In this document: one piece after another, positions 8,935-18,590 of the stretch
Position numbering within the stretch: the first letter of the stretch is position 1
Layout of the letters: each line of letters begins with the position of its first letter
The notes under the pieces: generated by a model
The model's input: the letters and a program-made list of their open reading frames with translations, nothing else
Database searches by the model: none
Told to the model about the DNA's origin: nothing
Assembly (NCBI RefSeq): GCF_036864975.1
Contig: NZ_CP104311.1
Location: 3,165,513 to 3,229,512 of the forward strand
Reading direction: 5' to 3'
Source: Methylococcus capsulatus
GTDB lineage: Bacteria; Pseudomonadota; Gammaproteobacteria; Methylococcales; Methylococcaceae
Length of the DNA: 64,000 nt
Position numbers and translations under genes: made by a program

Positions 8935-11091
8935 ATGAAGCACACGCACTACCAGTCCGACGCCTCGAAATTGGATGCCGAACAACTGCACCGGCTATTC
9001 GAGCAAGGCTATCCCGCCCAAGCGGAAAACATCCGCAAAGCTCTGAACCTCGCCATCGATGCGGCAGCCAAGGATCCCGAGCCCCGCCCACGCGGCGTCG
9101 ACGTCGGACATATCCTGCTAAACCTGAAGGTAGACGCTTACAGCATCCAGGCCGCTCTGCTGGCCGATCCTTATCTGCGCGAGACGCTTCCGGCGGAATT
9201 CATCAGGGTCCACTTCGACGAAGAGACCGTCCGGCTGCTGGAAAAGGTCAACTGGCTCAATACCTTCAACGAATATTCACTGCAGGAGAATCCCGGTCCC
9301 GAACAGGCCGAACTGCTGCGGCGCATGCTGCTGTCCGTGGTCAACGACGTCCGCGCCGTGCTCGTCCGGCTCGCCTACCGGGTGCAGCGCATGCGCATCC
9401 TGAAATACCAGGACGGCGGCGCCCGTGAGTCCATCGCCCGCGAGACCCTGGAACTCTACGCCCCTCTGGCGCACCGCCTGGGCGTCGGCCAGTTGAAATG
9501 GGAGCTGGAAGACCTGTCGTTCCGCTACCTGCATCCGGATGAATACCGCACGCTCGCCAAATCCCTGAGCACCAACCGCGCGGAACGCGAAGTCTATATC
9601 CAGAATTTCATGGGGCTCTTGAGGGACGAGCTCAGGAAACTCGGCATCGACGCAAAGGTATCGGGGCGCCCCAAACACCTGTACAGCATCTGGAAAAAGA
9701 TGGAGCGCAAACACGCCCAACTGGCCGATTTGTACGATCTGCTGGCGGTACGTGTCACGGTGGACAGCATTCCGACCTGCTACACGGTACTGGGCGCAGT
9801 CCACAGCCTGTGGCCACACATTCCCAAGGAGTTCGACGATTACATTGCCAACCCCAAGGACAACGGCTACCAGTCCTTGCATACTGTCGTCATCGGTCCC
9901 GACGACCGCCCGGTGGAAATCCAGATCCGCACCCAGGCGATGCACGAATTCGCCGAATACGGTGTCGCCGCCCACTGGCGCTACAAGGAAGGCGGCGGAC
10001 AGGACGCGGCTTTCGACCGCAGCATCGCCTCCCTGCGCCGCCTGCTGGAGAGCGAGGACGACAACGATTCGTTGTTGCAGGACTTCCGCGAAGAGCCTTT
10101 CGGCGATGCGATCTTCGTGCTCACGCCACGCGCCCAGGTCATCCGCTTGGCCAAAGGCAGCACGCCGGTCGATTTCGCCTACGCCATCCACTCGGAAGTC
10201 GGCCATCGCTGCCGGGGCGCCAAGGTCAACGGCGTCATGGTGCCGCTGACCCAACCACTGAAATCGGGCGACAAGGTCGAAATCCTCACCGCCAAGCAGG
10301 GCGGCCCGACCCTCGGCTGGCTCGACCCCCGTCTGGGCTACGTGCGGACCGCCCACGCCCGCAACAAGATACGACAGTGGTTCAAACAGCAGGATCACGA
10401 CAAGCACCTGCGCGCCGGCAAAGCCATACTCGACAAGGAAAAGCACAAGCTGCAGACCCGTGACGTCGACCTGGAAACCCTGGCCCGCCATTTCCACCTG
10501 CCGCGGCCCGATGACGTCCTGCTCGCCATCGGCCGCGGCGACATCGGTCCGGGACAACTGGCAGCCGCGCTCCAGCTGCCCGGCTGTCAGCCGCCGCCCT
10601 TACCACAGCGGAAACCGGCGCGCAAGGCCATCCGCGGAACCGGCGAAGTGACCGTGCAGGGCGTCAGGAATCTGCTGACGCATTTCGCGCGCTGCTGTGC
10701 GCCGATCCCAGGCGATCCGATCATCGGCTACATCGGCGTCGGCCGCGGCGTGACCATCCATCGTCAGGACTGTCCCAACGTCGTCCAGCTTCCCTCAGGC
10801 AAACGAAACCGGCTGATCGATGTCACCTGGGGGGAGGAAACACGGGTGTTCCCGGTCGACATCGAGGTCCGCGCATTCGACCGCAAAGGACTGCTCAAAG
10901 ACGTCACCCAGGTGCTGGCGCATGAGCACATCAACATTCTGCGGACTTACACAGAGACCAATCCGCAAGACCAAGGCGTCGTCATGGACATCATGATCGA
11001 AGTCCACGACCTGGGCCAGCTCAGTACTGCATTGGAAAAGATTGGGCAGATCCATAATGTACAGGAAGCGCGGCGGAAACTGCCTGGCTAA
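8935..11091 (+). CDS. relA: (p)ppGpp synthetase RelA (GTP pyrophosphokinase)
   Basis: 718 aa. Makes the stringent-response alarmone (p)ppGpp from ATP and GTP/GDP on stalled ribosomes. Domain order: degenerate HD hydrolase domain (about 40-180), where the catalytic His-Asp pair reads LLAD, so hydrolysis should be lost; synthetase domain (about 235-355) with the RelA-type EFDDYIANPK motif (SpoT has an RxKD version) and GYQSLHT; TGS domain (about 390-450); zinc-finger-like segment with FARCCAPIPGD near residue 585; C-terminal ACT domain (about 640-715). Length is close to E. coli RelA (744). A separate SpoT is expected elsewhere in the genome. Confidence 0.93.
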   Translation: MKHTHYQSDASKLDAEQLHRLFEQGYPAQAENIRKALNLAIDAAAKDPEPRPRGVDVGHILLNLKVDAYSIQAALLADPYLRETLPAEFIRVHFDEETVRLLEKVNWLNTFNEYSLQENPGPEQAELLRRMLLSVVNDVRAVLVRLAYRVQRMRILKYQDGGARESIARETLELYAPLAHRLGVGQLKWELEDLSFRYLHPDEYRTLAKSLSTNRAEREVYIQNFMGLLRDELRKLGIDAKVSGRPKHLYSIWKKMERKHAQLADLYDLLAVRVTVDSIPTCYTVLGAVHSLWPHIPKEFDDYIANPKDNGYQSLHTVVIGPDDRPVEIQIRTQAMHEFAEYGVAAHWRYKEGGGQDAAFDRSIASLRRLLESEDDNDSLLQDFREEPFGDAIFVLTPRAQVIRLAKGSTPVDFAYAIHSEVGHRCRGAKVNGVMVPLTQPLKSGDKVEILTAKQGGPTLGWLDPRLGYVRTAHARNKIRQWFKQQDHDKHLRAGKAILDKEKHKLQTRDVDLETLARHFHLPRPDDVLLAIGRGDIGPGQLAAALQLPGCQPPPLPQRKPARKAIRGTGEVTVQGVRNLLTHFARCCAPIPGDPIIGYIGVGRGVTIHRQDCPNVVQLPSGKRNRLIDVTWGEETRVFPVDIEVRAFDRKGLLKDVTQVLAHEHINILRTYTETNPQDQGVVMDIMIEVHDLGQLSTALEKIGQIHNVQEARRKLPG

Positions 11092-11329
11092 AATAGCGCT
11101 TGCACCATTCACCACGCTACTGTGCAATGGCGACTCGCTGCGCCAAGAAGACTGGCGAAGAGTCACGACCGTGAGCGTGATTTGAATCGGCTTGCCCCCG
11201 CCGGCAGATGCCTCAAAAACCTCCACGGCTCGTGCCGTTCGGCGGCCACACCCGAAGGGCTTGCTGCAGAAAGGCCAGCCGGCTGCCGCGACTCCGCCGG
11301 GTACGACGGGTTTTGTCGCGGAGCCTGGT

Positions 11330-11671
11330 CTACGGGTTGGGCAGATGGGCGAGGAACCATTCCAGCAGCCGGATCATTATCACGCCCACCACCGCACCGA
11401 CGGAACCGACCACCCAGTGGGTCTGGCGATGGATGGCCTGCGTCGGGCGCACTTCCACGTCCTTGATCTCCTTCTGCAGTTTCCCTTCGACTTCCTTGAT
11501 CTCCTTCTGCAGCCGCAATTCGGTCTCGCGCACCTGGCCGGCGGTCGCCACGTCCTTCAACTGGGGATAGCGGTCCTCCAGATGCTCGAAGGCTTCCGCG
11601 ATCAGTTTGGCGCGCGTCTTGTCTTCACCCGCCTCGGTTAGTTGTTCGTACAGTCGTAACGCTACGCTCAT
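11330..11671 (-). CDS. CCDC90/DUF1640-like coiled-coil membrane protein, copy A (short form)
   Basis: 113 aa. The N-terminal half (MSVALRLYEQLTEAGEDKTR...) is helical with the layout of bacterial CCDC90/DUF1640 proteins. A short coiled coil of about two 11-residue units follows (consensus LQKEIKEVEGK), then one C-terminal membrane helix (VVGSVGAVVGVIMIRLLEWF). It is nearly identical at DNA level to the 180-aa gene at 57498 but lacks about 69 internal coiled-coil residues and has two extra residues in the membrane helix. The shared DNA also covers about 97 bases upstream of the start and ends exactly at the stop codon. The function is unknown; related eukaryotic proteins sit in mitochondrial inner membranes. 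Confidence 0.8.
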   Translation of the reverse strand: MSVALRLYEQLTEAGEDKTRAKLIAEAFEHLEDRYPQLKDVATAGQVRETELRLQKEIKEVEGKLQKEIKDVEVRPTQAIHRQTHWVVGSVGAVVGVIMIRLLEWFLAHLPNP

Positions 11672-11768
11672 GGTCGTACCGGAAACGCCTTGCGTCGCAG
11701 TTTAGCATGGGCCCGCTGACCCGCCGAACGGCCCCAGCGCCCGGACGAGGCTGGCCGGTCCGTTACGG
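11330..11768 (-). repeat. Long inverted repeat, copy A (partner at 57400-58040)
   Basis: Read on the minus strand, the stretch from 11768 to the stop codon at 11330 matches 57400-58040 almost base for base, apart from one internal deletion and scattered substitutions. The upstream 97 bases are as conserved as the coding part. Outside these limits the two loci are unrelated. Orientation is opposite to the partner. Confidence 0.85.
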
Positions 11769-11960
11769 GGGAAGGGGAGGAAAACGGAATTCCCGTCCGA
11801 AATGCGGGCAAGTTCTGCCCTTGCCGAGGTTTGATTCGACCAGCTCCGCATTCCCGATATCGCCCCCCCTTCCGCCGCCTCTGAAACCGCCGCGACAACG
11901 ACTCCTCTCGATATTCGCCCGCGGCTCGTTACGGCTCAGTTGAACAGGATTAGCTTAAAC

Positions 11961-13208
11961 TCATCGCAGGTTCATGCAGTTGGCGTAATACGTCACCGTC
12001 GCCGGCCAGTCAGAAAAGATGCCCCGGATGCCCACATCCTTGGCCAGCACGTCAAGCACGCGCATCATGTCGCCTTCGCGATGGATCGCCGAGTCGAAAG
12101 TCTGGTAATAAAAACCGTTGTTGCCGTCTGCGAGGATGCCGGAACGCTCCAGAGTCCAGGTGATGATGTCCAGACCGGCATGCCTCGCGTTCCTGGCGTA
12201 CTCCGACGGCACGATGTTCCCGGCGGCATCCACATCCAGAAGGGCGAAGATCGGCGGCGCGACGATGTTGATGCCGTCGGCTTTGTATTGCGCCAGTTCG
12301 GCGGCACCGGGCAGATCTGCCACTGCCTCGGCGTCATCCAGATATACGGCCTGTCTGCCGAAGGCCGGCTCATGCTGGATCCAGTACTGCACGTCCGCCT
12401 TGTTGAAGGATTGCGCAAAAACCTTGCTGGGGGGGATCAGCGCTTCCTTGTACTCATCGATCATCTTTTGCGCATAGTCTTCCTGGCTGAAACCGTCGAA
12501 AGGCATCGACACGACCGGACTCTTGAGCTCTGGCGTCATCTTCACGCCCAGTTTTTTGAACAGCGCGATGCTTTCCTTGTGAGTCATCAGCGTGCCGCTG
12601 GTGGGGCCGGCATAGAGATTCGTTCGCCAGTCCGGCGTGCCGCCCAGGAATTCCACCGGGGTCTTTGCCCTGGGGTTGAAGGCGTCCATCTTGCCTCTGA
12701 GCATCTTGAATTCCGCGAGGGTGATGTCGGTGGTGCGGCACTCCGCGCTCGCCGGCGTGAGCAGGTTGCCGCTGGCGTCGAACGTGGCCGGGGTAAAGGG
12801 CTTGGTACACTTCGCCGCCAGTTCGGGAATGGTGAGGATGTTGGTGGTGGTGTGCAGGTCGTTCTGGGCATGGCGGCAAACCAGCTCCTTGTCCTTGGTG
12901 AAGGTCACGTCGCACTCGATAATGCCGGCCCCCATGCGTGCCGCCGCCTCGTAGGACTCCCTGGTGTGCTCGGGAAACTGCAGCGCAGCGCCGCGGTGGC
13001 CAATCGCAAACTCGGCCTTTCTGAAGGGACCCGTGGAACACTTCATCAGCTTGCTCTTCAGCTTGCCATCCGTCATGTCATTGACCAGGAAGAACGGACG
13101 CGGGCCCAATTGTATGCTGTCGGTTTTGCCGGCCATCACTTCGCCCGAAGCAGAGACCAGGCATGACGAGCCCACAACCAAACCGAATACCAGACGTATT
13201 TTCGACAT
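11961..13208 (-). CDS. Periplasmic glycerophosphodiester phosphodiesterase (GlpQ-like)
   Basis: 415 aa from ATG 13208, preferred over ATG 13214 because ggagag (13215-13220) abuts the latter but lies six bases from the former. Hydrolyses glycerophosphodiesters to sn-glycerol-3-phosphate and an alcohol. Signal peptide at about residues 1-27. The GDPD signature follows: [16 protein letters not shown] near residue 68 and [16 protein letters not shown] near residue 98 (catalytic His and metal-binding Glu/Asp). Longer than E. coli GlpQ (358 aa), with an insertion in the middle. It lies downstream of a UgpE/MalG-type permease on the same strand, a pairing that suggests release and uptake of glycerol phosphate. 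Confidence 0.9.
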   Translation of the reverse strand: MSKIRLVFGLVVGSSCLVSASGEVMAGKTDSIQLGPRPFFLVNDMTDGKLKSKLMKCSTGPFRKAEFAIGHRGAALQFPEHTRESYEAAARMGAGIIECDVTFTKDKELVCRHAQNDLHTTTNILTIPELAAKCTKPFTPATFDASGNLLTPASAECRTTDITLAEFKMLRGKMDAFNPRAKTPVEFLGGTPDWRTNLYAGPTSGTLMTHKESIALFKKLGVKMTPELKSPVVSMPFDGFSQEDYAQKMIDEYKEALIPPSKVFAQSFNKADVQYWIQHEPAFGRQAVYLDDAEAVADLPGAAELAQYKADGINIVAPPIFALLDVDAAGNIVPSEYARNARHAGLDIITWTLERSGILADGNNGFYYQTFDSAIHREGDMMRVLDVLAKDVGIRGIFSDWPATVTYYANCMNLR

Positions 13209-13454
13209 GTTCATCTCTCCAATTACGGGGGATCAGCGGCCGGCGCGGCTCGAGCCGGGGTGCAGGGACAACGGACGAAAACGAGGTCACCGCCTGCCGG
13301 CCGTCATTGGATCGGCCGGAACGGCCCCGCCGATGAGGTTCTGCGGATATCCGGCGCCTTTCGACGCGGCAAGCCGGGTCGAATCGGCCGTTACGGTAAT
13401 GGGTGGAAATGACAGGCTCGTGACCGGCGGCTGCCATGACTGGTCATCGCGCGG

Positions 13455-14270
13455 CTATCCTTTGATGCCGCCCTGCATCAGCCCACCGAGGTAGTATCGC
13501 TGCGCTGCCAGAAACAGGACGATCACCGGCACCACCGTAAGGGCTGCACCCGCCATCATCAGCTCCGTATCCACCGCATGCTCGCCCATCAGGACGGCCA
13601 GCGCCACTGGAAGAGTATGAAGACGGCTGTCGGTCAAAATGATCAGAGGCCAGAGAAAATCGTTCCAGCTTCCGAGGAAAGTGAAGACCGCAAGCGTGAT
13701 CAGAACAGGCCGGCACAGCGGCAGGACCAGCGACCAGAAGATACGCAGCTCCCCGGCCCCATCCAGCCGCGCCGCATCGAGCAGCCCCTGTGGCAGCGAC
13801 AGCGCATACTGCCGTACCAGGAATATCCCGAAAATGCTGGCGAGCCCCGGAACGATCACTCCGGCATAAGTATTGACGAGGCCGAGCAGCTTCAGCAGCA
13901 GGAACAAGGGCAACATGGCAACCTGCCCCGGGATGACCATGGCGGCCAGCAGCAGCTGGAACAGCCTATCCCGCCCCATGAACGTCAGACAGGCAAAGGC
14001 ATAGCCAGCCGCGGCGTTGACCAGCACCGACAGCGCGGTGACCGCAGCCGCGAGTACTAGGCTGTTCAGCGCATACCGCGCGACTGCCAGCCGGTCGAAC
14101 AAAGCCCGGTAATGCTCCAACGTCGGAGCCTTGGGCCAAAGTGGGGGTGGATAGCGGAGGGCGTCGGCCGGCGGCATCAACGACACCGAAACCATCCAGA
14201 CCAGCGGAAACAACGTCGCCGCCGTCGCCAGCACCAGAACGAGGTAGATCACCAGCTTCGAATACCGCAT
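13455..14270 (-). CDS. ABC transporter permease, MalG/UgpE type
   Basis: 271 aa from ATG 14270 (MRYSKLVIYLVLV); a GTG at 14306 would overlap the upstream gene and has no ribosome site. Inner-membrane permease of a carbohydrate or glycerol-3-phosphate importer. About six hydrophobic helices are visible, with the EAA-type loop LLDAARLDGAGELRIFWSL about two thirds along, which contacts the ATPase. No MalF-type partner, binding protein or ATPase is adjacent: the MalF-type gene is at 32633-33496, the binding protein at 33493 and an ATPase at 47134. Only ten bases separate it from the upstream iron permease homologue, which is not a functional relative. Confidence 0.88.
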   Translation of the reverse strand: MRYSKLVIYLVLVLATAATLFPLVWMVSVSLMPPADALRYPPPLWPKAPTLEHYRALFDRLAVARYALNSLVLAAAVTALSVLVNAAAGYAFACLTFMGRDRLFQLLLAAMVIPGQVAMLPLFLLLKLLGLVNTYAGVIVPGLASIFGIFLVRQYALSLPQGLLDAARLDGAGELRIFWSLVLPLCRPVLITLAVFTFLGSWNDFLWPLIILTDSRLHTLPVALAVLMGEHAVDTELMMAGAALTVVPVIVLFLAAQRYYLGGLMQGGIKG

Positions 14271-14280
14271 CACGCTTGCT

Positions 14281-14757
14281 TCACTCGGTTTCCGGAACTC
14301 CCCCACTGACCCGGCTTTGGCGCGCCGCTCGGGCCAAACCCACGTATTTGCTGCGCATCAGCGCCAGTTCTTCTTCCTCCAGTTCTTCCAGATCCAGCAA
14401 CGTGTCATCGGCACGTTCGATGGCGCGGATGAGTTCGTCCAGCTTCACCTGGACGGCTTCGGTATCGCGGTTTTGCGTGTGCTGGATGAGGAACACCATG
14501 AGGAAGGTCACGATGGTGGTCGTAGTGTTGATGACCAGTTGCCAGGTATCGCTGAAACTGAAAATCGGGCCAGTAATCACCCAAGCCAGAATAACGAACA
14601 GAGCAAGGTTGAAAGCAAGCGGTCTGCCGGACAAACGCGCAAACAGCCGGGCGAAACGGTCGAACCTGGCATTCCAGTAGCCGATGTTGTCGAGGTTCTC
14701 GGTGAGGCGAGCAGCGCAACGGCGCGCCAGATTGTACAGGTTCAGGTCGGATAACAT
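14281..14757 (-). CDS. Low-affinity iron permease family membrane protein
   Basis: 158 aa. Residues about 45-100 hold two hydrophobic helices (LAFNLALFVILAWVITGPIF and the segment after LVINTTTTIVTFLMVFLIQHTQNRD), the core signature of the small bacterial Fet4-like 'low affinity iron permease' family. The C-terminal half is an acidic helix (DDTLLDLEELEEEELALM) likely in the cytoplasm. The role in iron transport is an inference from the family name; the bacterial members are poorly tested. It ends ten bases before the MalG-type permease and probably belongs to the accessory block that begins here. Confidence 0.8.
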   Translation of the reverse strand: MLSDLNLYNLARRCAARLTENLDNIGYWNARFDRFARLFARLSGRPLAFNLALFVILAWVITGPIFSFSDTWQLVINTTTTIVTFLMVFLIQHTQNRDTEAVQVKLDELIRAIERADDTLLDLEELEEEELALMRSKYVGLARAARQSRVSGGVPETE

Positions 14758-15021
14758 TGCAGTACTCCCGATGTCATTTGATGCTGGGTGAGTAGGGAAC
14801 TTCAGCGGCCCCGATGTCAGGTGGCGCCTTGCGCTATATCACGGGGTTGTGCTGGAAGGCAAGCAAGACTCAAGGCGTGGGAAATAAAGACATGATTTCC
14901 TGCTATCGGAGCTGGTGTCCAAGACATTCCGGATCATTACCCGAACGCGGCGGAGCTCTATCCTTGACGTCGGCGGAATTGCTATAGTCGAGTTCCCGAA
15001 TCCCTGGCCTGAATTTGGAAG

Positions 15022-17784
15022 ATGCGCCCGACCGGCTCTAATGAACATAATCTTTCCCGAAAAGTTCTCGACCGGTTTAGTGGGCACCATTGGTTCAGGC
15101 AGGCCCTGCCCGAGTGGAAGGTCGTCCGCGAAACCGTAGGCCGTCATGGCCACGACGGGGGTGACACCGTTCCCGGCGGCCATCGAAAGACGGCGATTCC
15201 AGCCGGTTACCGGGCGGGCGAAACGCTGCTGGAAATAGCAAGCCTCGATTGCGACGCCGCCTTGGCCAAGTTGGAATCCGGATTGGAAGGTTTGACCGAG
15301 CAGGAAGCCGAACGGCGGCTCCGCAAGTATGGTCCGAATGCAATCCGCCGGGAAAAGCGCCCGACCTTGGTCAGTGAGCTGGCGATACGTCTGCGGTCGC
15401 CGCTCAATCTTCTGCTGCTGATCCTCGCCACGGTGTCCTTTGCGCTCGACGATCGCAAAACCGCGGTATTGATCGCCATCATCGTGATGCTGAGTACCTT
15501 GCTATCGCTCTGGCAGGAACGCCGGGCGAAGCTGGAAGCGGAAAAGCTGCGGGCCTTGGTCAAAACCACGGCGACGGTTTTCCGCCGCGCAACCGCTACC
15601 GCCTCACCCGTCAGTCGGGAAATCCCGTTGGAAAGCTTGACCCCCGGCGACGTCATCCATCTCTCGGCTGGCGACATGATACCGGCGGATGTCAGAATTC
15701 TGGTGGCCAAAGACTTTTTCGTCAATCAAGCCACTTTGACCGGCGAAACCATGCCGGTGGAGAAATTTGGCCGGCCGCAGACGGCCGCCGTACCGTTGGA
15801 AGCGGACAATCTCTGCTTCATGGCGACGAATGTCCTCAGCGGCTCGGCCAAGGCCGTAGTCGTTCAAACCGGTAGCAACACGTACTTCGGTGCCATCGCC
15901 CACCACTTGGCCGGCCGCCATGTGTTGACCCGCTTCGATCACGGACTCAACCGCTTCGCGATGCTGATGATCCGGTTCATGCTCGTCATGGTACCGCTGG
16001 TCTTCCTGCTCAACGGATTCACCAAAGGCGTTTGGATGGAGGCTTTTCTGTTCGGCGTAGCGGTGGCTGTCGGCTTGACACCCGAAATCCTCCCGATGAT
16101 CGTGACCATCAATTTAGGCAAAGGCGCCCTGGCGATGTCCCGCAAGCGGGTGATCGTCAAGCAATTGAGCGCCATTCAGAATTTCGGTGCCATGGATATT
16201 CTGTGCACCGACAAGACCGGTACCCTGACGCAGGGTCGGGTCGTTCTGGAGAAACACCTCGATCTTCAAGGCGAAGAAAGTCCCAAGGTGCTCGAATTCG
16301 CCTTTCTCAGCAGCCACTTTCAATCCGGCCTCCGGAATATGCTCGACGATGCTGTGTTGCGCCATGCCCTCGAAGATGGTCTCGCCGCCAGTAAGGAACA
16401 GGGGGTGAAGGTCGACGAAATCCCTTTCGATTTCGTAAGGCGCCGGATGTCCGTAGTCTTGGAACGGGAACCGGGCCGGCATCGCTTGATCTGTAAAGGC
16501 GCCGTGGAGGAGATGCTTGCCATCTGCACCCAGGGGGAAGCTAGAGGAGAGCGTTTCGATCTGGACGGGTTCCATCGCCGACATTTGAAGGAGGCGACCG
16601 CGGCCCTCAATGAAGAAGGGTTCCGGGTGCTCGCCGTGGCTTACAAAGACATCGAGGCATCCCAGACTTCATACGATGCCAGCGCCGAAAACGAGCTCAC
16701 CCTGATCGGCTATGTGGCTTTCCTCGACCCCCCCAAAGACAGTGCCGCTGCGGCCATCGCCGAACTCTGCGAGCACGGAGTCGCCGTCAAGATTCTCACC
16801 GGGGACAATGAAATCGTTACCCGCAAAATCTGCCATGACGTGGGACTGGCAGTGGAACGAGTGAGTCTCGGCCCCGCCATCGAACAGATGTCCGATACCG
16901 AATTGGGGCATTTGCTGGACACGACCACCGTATTCGCGAAACTGTCGCCCATGCAGAAAGCGCGCATCATCGGCCTGCTGCAGCACAAAGGTCATGTGGT
17001 GGGTTTCCTTGGGGACGGCATCAATGACGGACCCGCACTGAAGGAGGCCGACATCGGCATTTCCGTGGACAGTGCGGTGGATATCGCCAAGGAGTCTGCG
17101 GATATCATTTTATTGGAAAAAAATCTGGAAGTACTGGACGATGGCGTCATTGAAGGCCGTAAAGTCTTCGGCAATATCGTGAAATATCTGAAAATGGGCG
17201 CCAGCTCCAACTTTGGCAACATGTTAAGCGTGGTCGGCGCGAGCGCCTTTCTGCCTTTTCTGCCCATGACGCCGCCGCAGGTTCTGCTCAACAATTTACT
17301 GTACGATTTGTCGCAAACCACGGTCGCCACCGATGACGTCGACCCTGAATACCTTGCCCGACCTCGCCAGTGGGAAATCGGCCACATCGCCCATTTCATG
17401 CTGTTCATCGGACCGATCAGCTCGCTTTTCGATTACCTGACCTATTTCATTTTATTCTCGGTTTTCGATGCCTGGACCCACCCCGAACTGTTCCATACCG
17501 GCTGGTTCGTCGAATCCCTGTTGTCGCAGACCCTGATCGTCCATGTCATCCGGACGGGCAAAATACCGTTTCTGGAGAGCCGGGCGAGTTTTCCCCTGCT
17601 CGTCACCACAGTGGCGATCTGCTGCGTCGGCATCTGGCTTCCGTATTCCTCTCTGGCTGCGTCACTCGGCTTCGTCGCCTTGCCAGCCAATTACTGGCCA
17701 CTATTGCTCTTGATTTTGGCGGGTTACATTGCGCTGACCCAGACGATCAAGGTCTGGCTGATCAGGAAATATCGGATTGATTGA
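15022..17784 (+). CDS. mgtA: MgtA-like P-type ATPase (Mg2+ importer family, P3B)
   Basis: 920 aa. Inner-membrane P-type ATPase of the MgtA/MgtB type. Visible in order: N-terminal cation-ATPase domain (LTEQEAERRLRKYGPN), TLTGETMPVEK actuator loop, phosphorylation motif DKTGTLTQG with D397, LTGDNEIVTRKIC, hinge GDGINDGPALKEADIGIS, and C-terminal helices including LLNNLLYDLSQ, which is typical of MgtA. All catalytic motifs are intact, unlike the pseudo-ATPase at 1805. The first 65 residues look unlike the family, so the true start may be internal. The 264 bases upstream may contain its promoter; I could not identify an Mg2+-sensing leader. Confidence 0.9.
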   Translation: MRPTGSNEHNLSRKVLDRFSGHHWFRQALPEWKVVRETVGRHGHDGGDTVPGGHRKTAIPAGYRAGETLLEIASLDCDAALAKLESGLEGLTEQEAERRLRKYGPNAIRREKRPTLVSELAIRLRSPLNLLLLILATVSFALDDRKTAVLIAIIVMLSTLLSLWQERRAKLEAEKLRALVKTTATVFRRATATASPVSREIPLESLTPGDVIHLSAGDMIPADVRILVAKDFFVNQATLTGETMPVEKFGRPQTAAVPLEADNLCFMATNVLSGSAKAVVVQTGSNTYFGAIAHHLAGRHVLTRFDHGLNRFAMLMIRFMLVMVPLVFLLNGFTKGVWMEAFLFGVAVAVGLTPEILPMIVTINLGKGALAMSRKRVIVKQLSAIQNFGAMDILCTDKTGTLTQGRVVLEKHLDLQGEESPKVLEFAFLSSHFQSGLRNMLDDAVLRHALEDGLAASKEQGVKVDEIPFDFVRRRMSVVLEREPGRHRLICKGAVEEMLAICTQGEARGERFDLDGFHRRHLKEATAALNEEGFRVLAVAYKDIEASQTSYDASAENELTLIGYVAFLDPPKDSAAAAIAELCEHGVAVKILTGDNEIVTRKICHDVGLAVERVSLGPAIEQMSDTELGHLLDTTTVFAKLSPMQKARIIGLLQHKGHVVGFLGDGINDGPALKEADIGISVDSAVDIAKESADIILLEKNLEVLDDGVIEGRKVFGNIVKYLKMGASSNFGNMLSVVGASAFLPFLPMTPPQVLLNNLLYDLSQTTVATDDVDPEYLARPRQWEIGHIAHFMLFIGPISSLFDYLTYFILFSVFDAWTHPELFHTGWFVESLLSQTLIVHVIRTGKIPFLESRASFPLLVTTVAICCVGIWLPYSSLAASLGFVALPANYWPLLLLILAGYIALTQTIKVWLIRKYRID

Positions 17785-17803
17785 TATTACAATGGGATAA
17801 TCT

Positions 17804-18115
17804 ATGGCAATGCGTTCTGTGAGAATCGTCCGTATTTATCTCCGGGAAGGGGAACATCTCCTCTCCAAGCTCATCAAGTTCCTTCATGAGGAAGAAAAGG
17901 TCGCAGGCGTCACAGTGCTGCGTGGTATCGCAGGTTTCAGCACCGATGGGAAGATTCACACCGCTTCCCTGGTCGACCTGTCCCTCGATTTACCGCTGAT
18001 CGTGGAATTCTACGACCTGCCCGACAGGGTCGACGCCGTCATCGACAAACTGACTAGCCGCTTGGCATTAGACCATGTCGTAAGCTGGGACGCGACTATA
18101 CATACCCCACTCTGA
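17804..18115 (+). CDS. DUF190 (PII-like fold) protein
   Basis: 103 aa. The DUF190 pattern is seen: VRIYLREGEHLLSKLIKFL, then GVTVLRGIAGF and a C-terminal LPLIVEFYDLPDRVDAVI segment. DUF190 proteins resemble PII signal proteins and often lie beside ion channels or pumps such as CrcB. Here it is 19 bases after the MgtA-like gene, so a regulatory role for that pump is a reasonable inference. No membrane segment. Confidence 0.85.
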   Translation: MAMRSVRIVRIYLREGEHLLSKLIKFLHEEEKVAGVTVLRGIAGFSTDGKIHTASLVDLSLDLPLIVEFYDLPDRVDAVIDKLTSRLALDHVVSWDATIHTPL

Positions 18116-18306
18116 TCGAACACCCTGAGGGGATTGGTCCGGTTTGTCTCGGCAGCAGTGCGATCATTGGACCATGCCCCTGGCCCGATCGAGACTGGCT
18201 GACAAGGGCTGGTAAAAAATCAAGTGACCCTGGTATCTCTTTGTAAACCTCTCTGAAAACAGAAGGGCCACGGCCTAAAACCCGATCGAGTCATCGCGGC
18301 CAATGA
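18116..18306. other. Non-coding stretch after the mgtA-DUF190 pair
   Basis: No convincing reading frame, RNA gene or strong hairpin seen. Together with the gene remnant that follows, it makes up the 475-base gap between the DUF190 gene and the MFS carrier. Confidence 0.4.
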
Positions 18307-18486
18307 CGAACGGGCTGCAAGATCCTTTACACCCAGATCGATCAGGCCAAATACCACCGCATTTTCGCCGGTTTTCTGGCGGCGGCGGGGATGGTCCTGC
18401 TACTTCGCACCCTGGCTGATGCAATGGCTGGGTCGGTGAATCCGCCTCAACGGCCCAATCACCTCCACAGAAGTAATGAGTTCTGA
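18307..18486 (+). pseudogene. Possible 3' remnant of a TauE/SafE-type membrane protein gene
   Basis: An open stretch without start codon encodes KILYTQIDQAKYHRIFAG followed by a hydrophobic FLAAAGMVLLLRTL helix and a short tail ending in TGA at 18484. The pattern, charged helix 'YHRIFAGFLAAAGMVLL' then stop, resembles the C terminus of TauE/SafE-type sulfite exporter permeases. Nothing upstream continues the frame (TGA at 18304). It looks like the leftover end of a deleted gene. Family assignment is tentative. Confidence 0.35.
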
Positions 18487-18590
18487 TGCGCTTTCAGCTG
18501 GGCCTTTCGCGTCTACGCTTTCTGCCTAAGCAGCGCTGCGCCGGAGACGGGCGCCGACCGATACCGGCACGCGGTCATAGGAAGCTCAAT

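Noticed and set aside
9277-10557. Long open frame antisense to relA
   Set aside because: No family resemblance and it mirrors conserved RelA codons.
11940-13166. 408-codon frame antisense to the glycerophosphodiesterase gene
   Set aside because: Composition of a shadow frame; the opposite strand has a signal peptide and GDPD motifs.
14758-15021. Mg2+ riboswitch or leader upstream of the MgtA-like gene
   Set aside because: No recognisable leader peptide or conserved fold seen; a TTGACG near 14964 has no properly spaced -10 box.
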